Shown here piece after piece: positions 35,782 through 46,939 of a stretch of 64,000 bases of DNA. Source of the DNA: Pseudevernia furfuracea. Taxonomy: Eukaryota > Ascomycota > Lecanoromycetes > Lecanorales > Parmeliaceae. The notes beneath the pieces are model-generated. The model saw only the letters and a program-made list of their open reading frames with translations, did no database searches and was not told the origin of the DNA. The stretch spans positions 248,001 to 312,000 of the forward strand of contig JAIUPT010000032.1 in the NCBI GenBank assembly GCA_022315425.1, read 5' to 3'. The position numbers and the translations under genes were made by a program. Numbering within the stretch: the stretch's first letter is position 1; each line of letters starts with the position of its first letter.

Positions 35782-37602
35782 TCATCCACCGGTCCGACCC
35801 CACCTTCTCCAAAACCTCCAATCTCGCTCTTCTCCCTTAATTCTCCTTTCTCTACTTCTAACTTTCCAAAAGTAGACCGGCACACCGGCTGCAACAAATG
35901 CTACCACCACCACTGTCTGTCCTGGCTTCGCGAAGACTGCCCTGCTCAGCAAGAACAAACTAACACAACAAAAAATGATGGGGGTAGACATCCACGTCCT
36001 GTATGGTCGCTCCAGATATGGTTCCCGTACTCGTAGGACAATGAGACCGAGCACAGTGATGAAATAGAACGTGTATCCTGCCACACCGTAGAAGGTAATC
36101 AAAGTGCCGAATTCGCCGACAACGATGTAGGCGCCAGTGAGAAGCGCATTAAACAGAATCGCATTTATTGGTGTGAAGCCTATCCCGCCTTCCTCGTCAC
36201 CGATCAAGCGTATGACAGTTCGACCAACCCACGATCTCTTCTGCAACCGGTTGTGAGTTTGAAAGGAGCCAGGCATGCCGATGTGACCTAGTAGTCCAGG
36301 GAGAAAGCCTTCTTTGCCCGCTGCATAAACAAGACGGCCACTGGTGAACGTCATGGCGTTCATGGCCCCAATACAAGACCCAGAGACGAAGAGAGCGAGA
36401 ACAATAGACCCAACGGGGCCGAAGACGACGGACCCGAATTGAACGGCTATGGTGTTAGAAGAAGAGATAACGGACGTGGGAAGTACGAATATATAAGCAA
36501 CACTGGCGAGGAGGTAGGAGAGGATGACTATCGGCATGGCAGTGTGGATGACGCGAGGTAGATCTCGGGTAGGATGCAGGAATTCTCCCACCACGTAATT
36601 TGTGTTATCCCAACCATCAAAGGCCCACAGGCCGGCGTAGATAGCCACAGCCCAGCTGGATGGATCCGTGCTGGTGCCGTCAAACCAACCGGTCGTTTTC
36701 CACTCGGTGTTCGGTGTCCCTTTCCATGTAAAGCCAGTCGCTGCAACAACGATGCCTGTGATGGTGATGCCAAGGAGGGCAATGAATTTGAAAAACATAA
36801 AGAGATCGCCCATTCGTGTGGCCAGCCTCGTTGAGATGCAGTTGAGAATGGTGATAGCAGTCAAGCCAGCCAATGCGACACCCTTGTTGATCCATGCGCT
36901 CGCGTTCTCCGCGTCCGCTCCAACAGCCGCACGGACCATGTACTCGCCAAAGATTATAGCGATGATGGCTGCGGAACCTGGTTTCAAGACAAAGACCGCA
37001 CTCCATGTGAACAAGAATCCAGCCCAGTCTCCAAAGATCTTTGACAGGTATACCTGCGCCCCCCCATTAAGAGGTATTGCTCCTCCCAGTTCTGCGTAGC
37101 TTGCCGCGCCTGTCCATGCCAGTATCCCAGCTACTGCCCAAACAATCAATGATGCCCCATAGGACCCTGCATTGATGTTGACTTGTGCGGGGGACGAGAA
37201 AATACCCGAGCCAATGATTAAACCAATGATGAGGGAGAGCCCATTAAGATAAGTAAGGGATTTGTGTTTCTCGAGCGACGCGCCGTTGAGATCGACAGGT
37301 CCAGAGCCAGGCGCCCCGAGTACTGAGTAGCCAGCGGCAGTTGAGGAAAGAGGAAAGAGGTTCGAGGCGAAGTCGAAGGCGGAGGAGACAGAGTAGGAGC
37401 GGCTGTGAGAGATAGGGCGTGGGGTGGTGGCAGGGTTGGGAGAATCATCGTACGACAAGGACTGCTTTCGAGAGGATGAGATGCCTGATGGAGAGGATGA
37501 TCTGGAGCTGTGGGAATGATTTGGGGTAGACGAGGCCAGGGAGGCCAATTCGAGTGAGTCTCTAGGAGGAGGGTTCAGGTTGGCATAGTTGACGCGAGAC
37601 AT
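35782..37602 (-). CDS. Amino-acid permease, LAT/Mup1-like (APC superfamily)
   Basis: Plasma-membrane transporter predicted to import amino acids by proton symport; the closest types I recognise are L-type permeases and the methionine permease Mup1. A single exon; the ATG at 37602 gives 606 residues (the open frame begins two codons earlier at a GTG). The first 110 residues are hydrophilic and Ser-rich. About twelve membrane helices follow, starting with the APC signature I-I-G-S-G-I-F-S-S-P-A. Other family landmarks are Y-A-E-L-G-G-A-I-P-L-N-G-G, W-A-F-D-G-W-D-N-T-N-Y and F-T-S-G-R-L-V-Y-A-A-G-K-E-G-F-L-P. The C-terminus is basic and short. Substrate specificity cannot be read from the sequence. 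Divergent from the Cyc2-like gene. Confidence 0.9.
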   Translation of the reverse strand: MSRVNYANLNPPPRDSLELASLASSTPNHSHSSRSSSPSGISSSRKQSLSYDDSPNPATTPRPISHSRSYSVSSAFDFASNLFPLSSTAAGYSVLGAPGSGPVDLNGASLEKHKSLTYLNGLSLIIGLIIGSGIFSSPAQVNINAGSYGASLIVWAVAGILAWTGAASYAELGGAIPLNGGAQVYLSKIFGDWAGFLFTWSAVFVLKPGSAAIIAIIFGEYMVRAAVGADAENASAWINKGVALAGLTAITILNCISTRLATRMGDLFMFFKFIALLGITITGIVVAATGFTWKGTPNTEWKTTGWFDGTSTDPSSWAVAIYAGLWAFDGWDNTNYVVGEFLHPTRDLPRVIHTAMPIVILSYLLASVAYIFVLPTSVISSSNTIAVQFGSVVFGPVGSIVLALFVSGSCIGAMNAMTFTSGRLVYAAGKEGFLPGLLGHIGMPGSFQTHNRLQKRSWVGRTVIRLIGDEEGGIGFTPINAILFNALLTGAYIVVGEFGTLITFYGVAGYTFYFITVLGLIVLRVREPYLERPYRTWMSTPIIFCCVSLFLLSRAVFAKPGQTVVVVAFVAAGVPVYFWKVRSRERRIKGEERDWRFWRRWGRTGG

Positions 37603-37839
37603 CGCCACACAAGTGCTCCTATGGTTGGTGTGCTCTTATGATCATATTGTCGACGAATATCTAGGGTGGATGCAGACAATCTGTAGAACTCTCGAGTCTC
37701 GAGTCAAGTTGGTATAAGTAGAAGGCTAAGAGCGCTTAGAGCTGCCGGCTTTGGACTAGCGCATCTCTTGACAACTTTACGATGTCTTTCAATCATTTTT
37801 AGACAAGATCGAATACCTCAATCAGCAAGCATCAATTCA
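37603..37839. promoter_or_regulatory. Shared divergent promoter, permease and Cyc2-like genes
   Basis: 237 bp separate the two start codons. A TATAAGTA box lies at 37713-37720 in the plus direction. A six-codon upstream frame (ATG at 37782, TAG at 37800-37802) precedes the plus-strand start by 37 bp and could lower its translation; alternatively this stretch is part of a 5' intron. Confidence 0.5.
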
Positions 37840-39135
37840 ATGCAAGGCCATTGCTGCACTCGGAGATGTGTTCGATGGTCACAAGATCGAAATCTATTAT
37901 CCAAAGCGTTGCACGCTCGCCACTTGGCAGGTCGACCGTCCCCAGGACCCAGCGGCTTCAATGCAGGTAGACCATCCAGGCCCCCTCCATCCCCGAAAGA
38001 CAAAGCTCCCGGCATAAATACCGCTGGACAATCATCTCGAGCCAAGGAGCTCGACAACGCGGAGGCTTCTTCGAGAACACGACTTCCGATTGGGCCTGGC
38101 AAATTAATACTCTTCTCCATCGCTGCGTTCTCACTTTACAAAGTCTACAATTGGCAAACGAACCCGGCGAGGTCTGTCATTTTGAATCCCAAATTCTTTA
38201 CTCCATTTATTCTCGAATCAAGAGAAAAGGTCTCTTCCACGAGTTCCATATTAAATCTATTGTCACTACCCAAAGGTCAGAACACAGTGAGCGTGTCCGA
38301 AGCATGGAGGACAGGCGTTTGGAGCGTGCAAGTGATGCAACCTGAGCTTCAAATCGCGCGATTCTATACACCTCTTCCGCCACTTGAAGGCACAGAGCCT
38401 GAGTATGTAAGACTGTTCGTCCGGCAGGAGCCTCAGGGAGAGGTGTCGACCTTTTTGCATAAAATTAATCGGGGCACTATTGTCCATTTACGCGGCCCGA
38501 GAGTCGAGTACGAGATCCCAAATGATGTAGACCAAGTTCTATTCTTAGCAGGTGGCACTGGCATCGCCCCAGCGCTCCAAGTGGCACATACAATATTTAG
38601 TCATCGAACCAGATCGACGGAGCAGGGCCCAGAACTACGTATCCTATGGGCAAACAGGCGGCGAGAGGATTCGATCGATGGTCTGGACCGTTCCTCGTCC
38701 CTACAGGCGCAAGCTGAATTGGTTCCAAACATACGAAACCTTGCAGATAATTGGCAAGGGGAGCCTCCAAGCCAGCCCAAAGAGACAATTAAAGAAGGTG
38801 CTGCTCCTTCTCATTTTTCACAAACTCGCTTGGTTGAAGAGGTGGAATCCTTGAAAGCTAGACATGGAGGCAAGGTCATCGTAGACTACTTCATTGACGA
38901 AGAAGGCTCGTACATTTCAGAAGGTCTACTAAGGACATATCTGAGCGGCATTGATCAGACAGCACACCAAGATGGAACGTCCCGCAAAAAGGTCATCCTA
39001 GTATCTGGACCCGAAGGCTTCGTCAACGTCTTCGCCGGGCCGAAAACTTGGCAAAGCGGAAGGGAAATCCAAGGGCCTCTTGGCGGAATTTTGAAGAAGA
39101 TCGATCCCCAGGGATGGGAGATCTGGAAGCTTTGA
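37840..39135 (+). CDS. CYC2: Cyc2-like mitochondrial FAD oxidoreductase
   Basis: Resembles fungal Cyc2, a flavoprotein of the mitochondrial inner membrane that helps reduce heme for attachment to cytochrome c. The first ATG in frame, at 37840, gives 431 residues. Visible: a Cys/Arg-rich presequence of about 85 residues; one membrane segment at about 88-104 (L-I-L-F-S-I-A-A-F-S-L-Y); a ferredoxin-reductase-type barrel with the FAD motif A-R-F-Y-T-P-L-P-P; the NAD(P)-binding G-G-T-G-I-A-P-A-L-Q; and a C-terminal V-S-G-P-E-G-F-V. The order is that of the cytochrome b5 reductase superfamily with an N-terminal anchor. Another member, Mcr1, lies at 3949-4958. The Cyc2 assignment is by overall layout; another b5-reductase-like flavoprotein is possible. 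Confidence 0.8.
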   Translation: MQGHCCTRRCVRWSQDRNLLSKALHARHLAGRPSPGPSGFNAGRPSRPPPSPKDKAPGINTAGQSSRAKELDNAEASSRTRLPIGPGKLILFSIAAFSLYKVYNWQTNPARSVILNPKFFTPFILESREKVSSTSSILNLLSLPKGQNTVSVSEAWRTGVWSVQVMQPELQIARFYTPLPPLEGTEPEYVRLFVRQEPQGEVSTFLHKINRGTIVHLRGPRVEYEIPNDVDQVLFLAGGTGIAPALQVAHTIFSHRTRSTEQGPELRILWANRRREDSIDGLDRSSSLQAQAELVPNIRNLADNWQGEPPSQPKETIKEGAAPSHFSQTRLVEEVESLKARHGGKVIVDYFIDEEGSYISEGLLRTYLSGIDQTAHQDGTSRKKVILVSGPEGFVNVFAGPKTWQSGREIQGPLGGILKKIDPQGWEIWKL

Positions 39136-39240
39136 TCTACGGATTACATTCTACTTCTCTTACATCAATCACACCGATTTTTAGCCTACCAGACAAGAAA
39201 GCCCCTGTGCCATCGTAACGCTTCCACGAACTTCCTAGCT

Positions 39241-40418
39241 CTACCCACCAATACTACCAGGCTTGTGAATCCCTCTTAGGAGCTCATTGATGACGCATCC
39301 CCGCTGGACCGTCTCATCCATAATCCCCCATACGTGTCTCGGCTCAACCCTCCCATACCAGATACCCATCCCGGCTAACGGCGACAGCTTTCCACTTGCC
39401 ATCTTGAACGTCTTCGGCAGGTAAATAACCACATTACCCGCAAACGCATGACCTCCAATGTGGCTCGTCAGCGCGACCCTTAAAGAACCGCTGAATAGTC
39501 TGGACGCCGTCAAGCGCTCATCATCAGCCGGCAGCTGACCTCTTCCCCTAGCATACGCATTGAACTCCGCGCGCAACAGAGGCCCGATTATGCCACAGCG
39601 CGTATCTCTCGAATCATGCCCGCAGATCAAGATTGTAGGACTCGTGAGAGTCGAATATGTCAATCTCACTCTTTGAGCCACGAGATCTTCTTCCGGTATT
39701 GGGAAACCCGTCTGGTCAAACCCGTCTTCGAAATTCTGGGCGGCTCTCTTCGCCTCTATCTTCTGTGTCATAGCGATCTTCGAATTGATAAATTGGGACA
39801 CAAAGGCCTCGTGTGCTTCGGGCGTGTGGGGTATGTTTTGCACGTGCACATTTTGTGGGAATAAGTGGACGGACGTATATCTCGTATCAACGTTCCCTGA
39901 AAAGGAGGAATTGGTAATGAGGACAGGTCTTTCGGGCTAAATCTTGCTTGCATGAGCGCTCTGCGCCATATCATCCATACAATTAGTAAAACAAAGGAAT
40001 GCAACGTACATACATCGAAAAACTTCCCACCCCTACCCACCAATCCCTTCAAGCTCCTCGCTAGATTCATGCCTGTACCCACTGCACTGTAATCCTCATC
40101 CTCAATCTTCGCCCCCCAATCATTCCTGCCCGTTCTCACAACCACATGCTGCGCATACGGCGGCATCGTGCCATTCATATCGCGCTCGTGGTCGATATTC
40201 AAACCCGACGGCATCGCAGCGCAAGGGCAGCGGGAAGGGGGACATGTAGGAATCGTGGGAGGAGGAGGGCGTGAAACGTCGATTCGAGGTCTCGAGGCGG
40301 ATGGTGAGGTGGTAAGGGCGCGGTTATGCGAGGAGCGGGCGACGGAGGGGCGGATACGGCGGATGATGAGGGATATGTGTTGGAGATCATGTTGTGTGGC
40401 CATGCGGTGAGAGCTCAT
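39241..40418 (-). CDS. AIM32: Aim32-like thioredoxin-fold ferredoxin (sucrase/ferredoxin family)
   Basis: Mitochondrial 2Fe-2S protein of the Aim32 family, linked to redox quality control in the matrix and intermembrane space. Exons 40010-40418 and 39241-39896 (113-bp intron, phase 1) give 354 residues; a second in-frame Met at 40403 starts a shorter presequence. The N-terminus is rich in Arg and Ser. C-P-P-S-R-C-P-C is near residue 60, followed by Y-A-Q-H-V-V-V-R-T-G and W-x-x-x-I-E. The second exon has the cluster-binding I-C-G-H-D-S-R-D-T-R-C-G and the typical H-I-G-G-H-A-F-A-G-N-V-V-I-Y. The donor was chosen as GTACGT on phase; a GTATGT lies four bases upstream. All conserved Cys and His are present. 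Confidence 0.88.
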
Positions 40419-41989
40419 GAAGGAGTGAGATCGAGCGAGTAGACCCCTACCAAAGTGCCATGTGCAACGACTTTTGAGTGAGGTGAGCTCTTCTTGGGAA
40501 GGTTAGCCGAAATTTCTTGGCGAGATTTCCGAGCACCTTCGTCCGTGCACGGTAAATCATGACCACCTCCATGCTCTCTTCTTCTGTTCTTCATGATAGT
40601 TAAGACTCAACACAACCCTGTAGGTAATCCGCTCTTCCGCTGACACGTGCAACTGGTTTCGAGAAACTCCCCCAGTGAACAAGGATTAAAATTGTGTCCT
40701 TTCTCGCGGTAGTAGGTAGGCATCGCTTCGTTGCAAACGGCTTTCGATACCTAGGAAAATTGATGTGCGATGACACTACTGTTGAGGGTTCAGTTTGGCC
40801 TGGTTTTCCATTGACGCTGAAGGTCCTTTTGTCGCGCACATGACCGCGACGTGGGTCCGAGGGCTGAGAAAAACGGAACTGCGAGATCACGGTGCGGATT
40901 TCGAAACGTGGTCCAATTTAGAGACAGACGGTTCGCGGGTCTCTTGAACAGCTGGGACTATCTGCTGTAATAATTTCATGAGATTTTTTCTGTGCGAAAA
41001 GTCGTGTAAGAGTCTTCGCTCACTTTTATCATCTCGAGCTGTCAAAGCTACTAAAAGAAACAAGCCCCACCAAGCACCAGAGGTAGCTAAATCTGATGCC
41101 CACGTCTTAGCCTCAGTATGTTTCGAATCCTCTAGCTCCACGGCATCGGCACAGACGGCGCCATCTTCTCCGCTCAGCCTCGATCATCTTCTCTACTTCA
41201 TCATCGACCACTGCGTCCAAACCCCGAAAATAACAGAACCTCCTGAATTCGGTTTCAGAGGCCTCCTACCATGGTGGCGTTTAGCTATGTAGGCCTACTT
41301 GGGGTATGTGATTGAGTAATCCATCTAATTACATAAAGACCTCGCGCTAGTGCTTATTAGATAAGAATGACCAAGCCAGAATTCTTCATGTCCTTGACAT
41401 TCTAAAACTTGGCGATGGTAAAAACAAGCGTGCTTTTCGAAAGCGTTCAGCGAACACCTTTCAACTTTAAGCACTATTTTACAATCATGAACCTATGCCG
41501 AGCGTCACGTTTGATAAATTGTGAGCCAGAAGTGCGCATCCTGCGGGCAGCTTGCCTCTACTTCTCGATTCGACGATGCTCACTAAAGTCTCATCAAATT
41601 TCGTTGTCGGCCGGTTATTGAAGTCTCGTACGGGCCACGATCGTTGCTAAACGTGGGCCGTGATATTGATTGGTCAGGAGCATCCCTTGCATCCCTTGCC
41701 TGCATGACACTAGCTGCAGCATGCAGCCTTCTTTCAAGCCGACTAGGTCGTGTTCCTACCACCCTCGGCTTAGCTCTTTCCGACACACCATCGCACAAAA
41801 CACCTTCAGATGGCACGCCATCGCAGCTTTGTTTACAAACATTGCGCCTCTGCCTGCGTTCTCTCCGGCCTCGATGTTTATCTCTATAGCCATTTACGAA
41901 TTAAAAGTACGATTACATAGCGTTAACCTGTGCGTGGTGGCTCGTCGCTCCACGTTTTCATGTCCTAGACCGCATTCTAGATCTCTACA
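40419..41989. other. Intergenic, nothing recognised
   Basis: 1.6 kb between the AIM32 promoter and the membrane-protein pseudogene. Hydrophobic frames at 41640-42090 overlap the start of the latter and might be remains of an upstream exon. Confidence 0.4.
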
Positions 41990-42900
41990 TTGTTCAACGC
42001 ATGCGGCAACAGTTCCACTGTTGCGCGTGTCAACTGGCAATCTGAGCCTTCAACTCGCGGCACATGGAACGTACTGTCTTCTTCCCTCATAACCCTCGTT
42101 CTTTCACTCTGGACTGCTGTTCACCTCAATAATCCGGCATCTGGAAGAGCGTCAGGTCAGAAGTGGCGGAAAGCTGGCTGGCTGATACTAGGACAGCTCG
42201 CTCCAGAGATGGTGGCTTACATAGCTTGGGCCCAGCGGAGGGCCGTCACAGAGCTGACCACGGGTATGAACATAAGTCACGGGGAAAGGCCCCAGCCATC
42301 TTACTACAGTTGGTTCTACAACAATTGGATCAATGATACATTTCGATCGACAAACCGATCGAAGAGTGATCTAAACGAGGATACTGAGATGCCTGAGAAG
42401 TATGGCCCAATCCGGCGGCACCCCTGGACCATGGTCCACAGCCTTTATGCAGTGATGGAGAGTTTGCATTTGATGCCACCCAGGCGCATCCGAATATTCT
42501 GCCCCACTCTCGTTCTCGTGTCAGCCTGAGCCCGTTCGGCATTGGAGGAATAGCTGAGAATGTGCCTACTCTGATTCCCGATCTATCGGAAAGTGAGATC
42601 AACGACAAAAGCAAAACGGATTGCTTAGGCAAATTTCTCGTTTGCCTTCAAGCCTTGTGGTTCTGCGTGCAGTGTATCCTACGCCTTGTCGTCGGTGGCA
42701 AATCTATCGGCCTATTAGAGCTAAATGTTTTCGGTCACGCTCTCTGCATATTGATAGTCTATAGCCTTTGGCGGCACAAACCTTTTGACATTGGAGAGCC
42801 AACCATTATACAAGGCCAGCTCGCGAAATCGTGTCCTATTATATTTGTAACACCGAGTTCTGAGTTCTTACTGGCGGAATATGGCTTTCGGACAATATAG
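41990..42900 (+). pseudogene. Broken fungal multi-pass membrane protein
   Basis: The frame from 41990 reads like the common fungal family with R-G-T-W-x-x-L then L-W-T-A-V-H-L-N, K-W-R-K-A-G-W, A-P-E-M-V-A-Y-I-A-W-A-Q-R-R-A and H-P-W-T-M-V-H-S-L-Y-A-V-M. At about 42460 the frame breaks: A-V-M continues one base out of phase as F-A-F-D-A-T-Q, then through to L-W-R-H-K-P-F-D-I and the stop at 42900. A one-base deletion near 42458-42464 explains this. The usual C-terminal membrane region after the K-P-F-D-I stretch is also missing. The function of the family is unknown to me. A sequencing error at the break would restore most of it. Confidence 0.6.
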
Positions 42901-43528
42901 AGCCGTGGCTCATCATCCCCCGGACAACTTTTCGGCAAAAAGCGATCCATCAAAATTGGCCGAGGCAAAACGCGGTACCAGGTGTGAAGTAAGCGAATGG
43001 TGTGCGTTTCTTGTAGCTCCGTGCTGAAGGGTTAAGAAGTCTAAGATGCAGTGTTACTCAATGCAGTCGTGAGACCATGGTAGGACAGGTGGTTGAGACA
43101 AGGTCGTATCTTGTCGAGACACCCTGCCGCTCTCTGCAACTGAGCAGGAATCTTCCCCGACCTCCCCCCACCCGCAGTACTACACGCTGTCGGGAAATTC
43201 TGGGTGCTTTTTGATAATGGGTCTCAACCTGCTGAGACTCTAATCGACTCGACGCTTTTAGTTGAAACGAGACTACAAAGGTTCTCCCTGCGATCCTTCT
43301 GTTAGTGTATCCACATTCCTGCGCAGGGTCAGTCTTGCATCTCCAAGATAATAGGAGCTGGACAGAAACAGAAAAATCGGCTTCAAGGTCTAGCGAGTAC
43401 AAAAAAAATTGTGAAGATTCATACATTACCAGGTGCTAATGCACTCGCCTATCAAACGCCACAACTGTAAACAAGCGTTCAACCTTTCGGTCTCCCCACC
43501 TCTACTCTCAAGAGATCCCCAAATCTCA
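42901..43528. other. Intergenic, nothing recognised
   Basis: Short frames only; no domain and no clear repeat. Confidence 0.35.
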
Positions 43529-43891
43529 TCAGTCTCTGCTCCCCACGTCCATCCCATAACGAGAATTAAGGGATCGGCCCTCCGCAGAATCCGTGCTCAC
43601 CACCGTGCCCACATACCTGTCACCATATTGCCTAATACTCAGTAGAGCCGAGAACTTCCTAGATCCCCGTGGCGCCATGGCGATGTCGCCGTTGTCAGTG
43701 AGATAAGGAAGGTACTCGCAGACCCACATGTTCTCCAGTCTCTCTTGCCCTGCTGGGGTGTTTGGTTCACAGCGCGCGCACGGATAATGCAGCTCGAGGA
43801 TGTTCTTCTTGCTCACGAGGATGCCGTGGTAGGACTCGCTGTGGCCGCAGTTGAAGCGGTGGAGATAGAGACTTGGGTAGCATTTATCCAT
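43529..43891 (-). CDS. Small Cys-containing protein, unknown function
   Basis: I take the Met at 43891 (120 residues), since the sequence becomes conserved-looking there: M-D-K-C-Y-P with L-H-R-F-N-C-G-H soon after, then Y-P-C-A-R-C-E and W-V-C-E-Y-L. An upstream Met at 44005 would add 38 Pro/His-rich residues that look like UTR. The Cys-Gly-His plus Cys-x-x-Cys arrangement suggests a small zinc site and resembles the gene at 479-865. The rest is mixed and ends with a basic/polar tail. No signal peptide. The function is not known. Confidence 0.5.
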   Translation of the reverse strand: MDKCYPSLYLHRFNCGHSESYHGILVSKKNILELHYPCARCEPNTPAGQERLENMWVCEYLPYLTDNGDIAMAPRGSRKFSALLSIRQYGDRYVGTVVSTDSAEGRSLNSRYGMDVGSRD

Positions 43892-44329
43892 GGTGAGTGG
43901 AGACCTGCTTGGGAGCAGAGGATGCGGATTTGGTGAATCGGGATGGGAATCTGGGTGCCTGTTGTGGGTTTCTAGAACTGTGGGGAGTCTCTGTGAGGGA
44001 AACATAATCTGAGGTAGAGGATGTTTGGATATAAAATAGCATGAGTGCCGCGAGATCGCATTGTTCTAGGGTGTTAACGATGGCCAACAATGCGATTGTC
44101 ATTGTTTTTTCTTTCATCTTTCATTGGTTTTCCCGACTACAAGATCATTGTTCGACTTTCTCGTAGACTCCGTAACAAAGCACGCCAGAGTTTTCTCAAC
44201 CCATCATCCTGATCTGCCTTCTATGCTGATTCCATGACGCACAAGTACGCGCACGACTGACTCATACCCTTCTTTCAAAGCTAATTTGAGAGCAGTCTAT
44301 TCGCTGCACCCTTTCAGATTGAGATGCGC
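43892..44329. other. Intergenic, nothing recognised
   Basis: Holds the upstream region of the small Cys gene; no frame of interest. Confidence 0.35.
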
Positions 44330-45582
44330 CCGCCTTTCCAGTGGGAAAGTAACTATGTGCACTTGGCCTCTACTTGCAGCTGGAAGTGGGGTATTTTGGC
44401 CACCCGCTGGTATTTGTTCCGTGCTCGAGAAGTAGGCACACGACTCGCTCATAGCCACCTCTGCCTACGACCCAAAATGGAGCGCAATGGCTTCTGTAAT
44501 CTGCTTTGGCACCGTGAGCTAGAAGCAATCGCACAATTTGATGGTAGCCGCGATTCGCAGCTTCTTTGAAGAACGCTTCAAAGCAGATTCAATATCAGGC
44601 GCTACGGAATGTTTCATCGTTGAGGACCGTGCGAACAAAATCCAGCTGACCATTATTTGTCGCCTCTGATATAAGGTTCCCTCTCCGTATGCTTCCTGCT
44701 GCCCTTTCTTCTAGCAGCCTCACGAGATCCAAGTAGCCACCCCGAGCGGCTGTAAAGCTGCGATGTAATATTCTGATGGAATTCAGCCAATCATAGGCCG
44801 TTCCGCCCGCACTAGCGTGCCTTTTAGCGTGGCGCTAGTGGGCGACTCTTGTCTATCCTTCTCCTTCTCTTTCTTCTTGTCCACTACATGTATTCTACAT
44901 AGTCATGCAATAGAGTCGTTCTATTAGCCACCCAATACAAGACCTCATAGCTGTCATATATTCCAACATATTCTGAATGAGATGTGCTAAGTCCGTAATT
45001 CGGTTCTAGTAGCATGAGAACTATGTCTTCGTGACCTCTTGAGCACGCGGATTGTAGAAGAGTGCCGAAGTTGAATGGATGATGGAGCTCTGAGGGCACA
45101 TCACGGAGGGGTGATTTTCAATAATTGATATCAGCTCGGTGCTCGAGGAGCATTATCACGATATCTTTATGGCCTGCACTGCACGCGCATTGTGATGGGT
45201 ACCCAAAAAAATCTACTTCCGCGTTGCACATCGCAACCACTCGCTAATATTTCGCGGAACTTGATTCCAAGTACTTCAATACAATCGCATCTACTCGGGG
45301 GTTACGATGTATACCATTTGTATCATCCTCAATAACTCGAGTGGCGAAAATAGCATGAAGCACCTCGGGGTCGAAACTTTCTGCAGAGTAGGTCAACGAG
45401 TGATCTTCCCGAAGGAAGACGTAAGCCTTACTGCAGACAAGCCTCAGTCGAAACGCTCTGCCAGGTCCTACAGCAATCACCGTGTGCTGCAGAACCTCCG
45501 CGATGACCTCGGCTGGTATTTGAGGAGCTCCATGACAGCGGCTGAAACGTGGGAATGGGTAAAACGATGTAGGACAAATCAA
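44330..45582 (-). pseudogene. Relic of an F-box-like/ankyrin-repeat protein
   Basis: Reading the minus strand from 45582, the first part is F-box-like: I-P-A-E-V-I-A-E-V-L-Q then F-R-L-R-L-V-C-S-K and F-D-P-E-V-L-H-A-I-F-A-T-R. After a stop near 45244, ankyrin-type helices continue in shifting frames: G-H-K-D-I-V-I-M-L-L-E-H near 45150; S-R-G-H-E-D-I-V-L-M-L-L-E near 45020-45060; A-A-R-G-G-Y-L-D-L-V-R-L-L-E-E near 44700-44750; G-Y-H-Q-I-V-R-L-L-L-A-H-G near 44520-44560; and G-Y-E-R-V-V-C-L-L-L-E-H-G near 44410. At least three stops or frameshifts lie between them. Intact relatives pair an F-box-like region with many ankyrin repeats. Broken. Confidence 0.65.
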
Positions 45583-45875
45583 GATTTATGCTCTGGTTTT
45601 TAGGCTGCTGCGCTCTCAGCTTCCCTGCGATGTCGTAAGCCAAATAGAATTAGAATAACCGTGAAATTTCTCAAGCTCAGTCGAAGAGTTTTGAGGATGA
45701 TGGGAGCTTTGTACGGTGGTCGGCACGCAAATCTTGCTCCCTGCGCTTAGATACTCTATGGCTCAATGCACCCTGGAGTTGTCCACACGCGTTTCCACCA
45801 TTGGCGGCTAAGGAGGCATATCAAACGATCGATATGCTCCCTATCAAGTAGCTCTGGATTGACAGATGGTGTGAG

Positions 45876-46313
45876 TTATTGATCTAAATGACGGCTCTGA
45901 TCTGCCATAGCTTCTGGGGTCTTATCTGCCTCTTGACCGAGTCCGACCACGACCAACTTGGCATTTTCATAAATGGTCTTCATTCGGCTGACTTGATCAT
46001 TGCATTCATATAAGTCGTCCTGATTTATACACAACGCATCAATCCACATAGTCCGCTTCATCGCAGATTCCAAGTTGGAAGTGACATAGAATCGTGTCCC
46101 TGCGATCAGGACGGGCTTTTTGCTCTTGGCATCGGCCCAGGCGTACGAAATTGCTTCGTAGGGTATGTTGTGATCGAATGATGCAACCGTCAGGATGCAT
46201 TGGACTGTGTCTGCAACCAACGCTGGAAGAATATGAACGAGGCGGATTTGTCCTTGGCTTGGGTCAAGACGTTGGTATATGTCCTTGGCTTTTTCAATAC
46301 CCTCTGCATTCAA
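45876..46313 (-). pseudogene. Truncated HET-domain gene (heterokaryon incompatibility type)
   Basis: 146 codons open on the minus strand with HET landmarks in order: I-R-L-V-H-I-L-P; Y-E-A-I-S-Y-A-W; V-T-S-N-L-E-S-A-M; W-I-D-A-L-C-I-N-Q-D-D; and Q-V-S-R-M-K-T-I-Y-E-N-A. The spacing between N-L-E-S-A-M-K-R and M-W-I-D-A-L is much shorter than in full HET domains, so a piece is missing. The frame stops before the rest of the domain and the usual long C-terminus. HET proteins trigger cell death after fusion of unlike hyphae; this copy is unlikely to work. Confidence 0.65.
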
Positions 46314-46939
46314 TGTCTGCTAGTATAGCTGATTAGGAGTAGATTCCGGTTCTAGCGGAAGAAAATCAAACAGCACTGTAAGGATTACGAGGCGGAAGGG
46401 ACTTTGAATGCTTTTTCAGGAGCTACATTATCAGATTCATGATACCAACCTCGTGGGTAGGAGGAATATAGATTCTACGGAGGCAGCGGAAGGATTCTTA
46501 TCCCATCTAGTCAGGCACGATACTTACGTAAGATAGCATTCCACCACACGGGTCCCTATCTTTCAATCCACATCGCATTAGTGTGTGCTAAGATAAATTG
46601 CGGCCTTGGCGCAATGACTTGGATACGAAGCATGCCTCAAAGGCGCGCCGTAAGATAGAGCTAAATTCATGTAGACTTCGCCTGATGTGTTTACATCTGT
46701 TGCCACAAAGTATTTCCTAAACTCGTATCCTGAGTGTCACTAATTTTAGAAGACAACTCTTGTGAAAACAACTTTCACAAGAGTTTGGCTTGATCTGAAA
46801 TGCGCTCTCTTGGCGTTCGTGAATTGGCATACCAAACCTTGACGGAATAACAATATCTAAGGATCATTTTCTCCTCTCTGACCGACTAGACTAATGGAAG
46901 CTCTGAATTCTGGCGGAGTCGAAAACCTATTTGCTGGCT
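46314..46939. other. Intergenic, nothing recognised
   Basis: No frame of interest; a possible inversion endpoint region on the downstream side of the P450 terminal exon. Confidence 0.3.
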
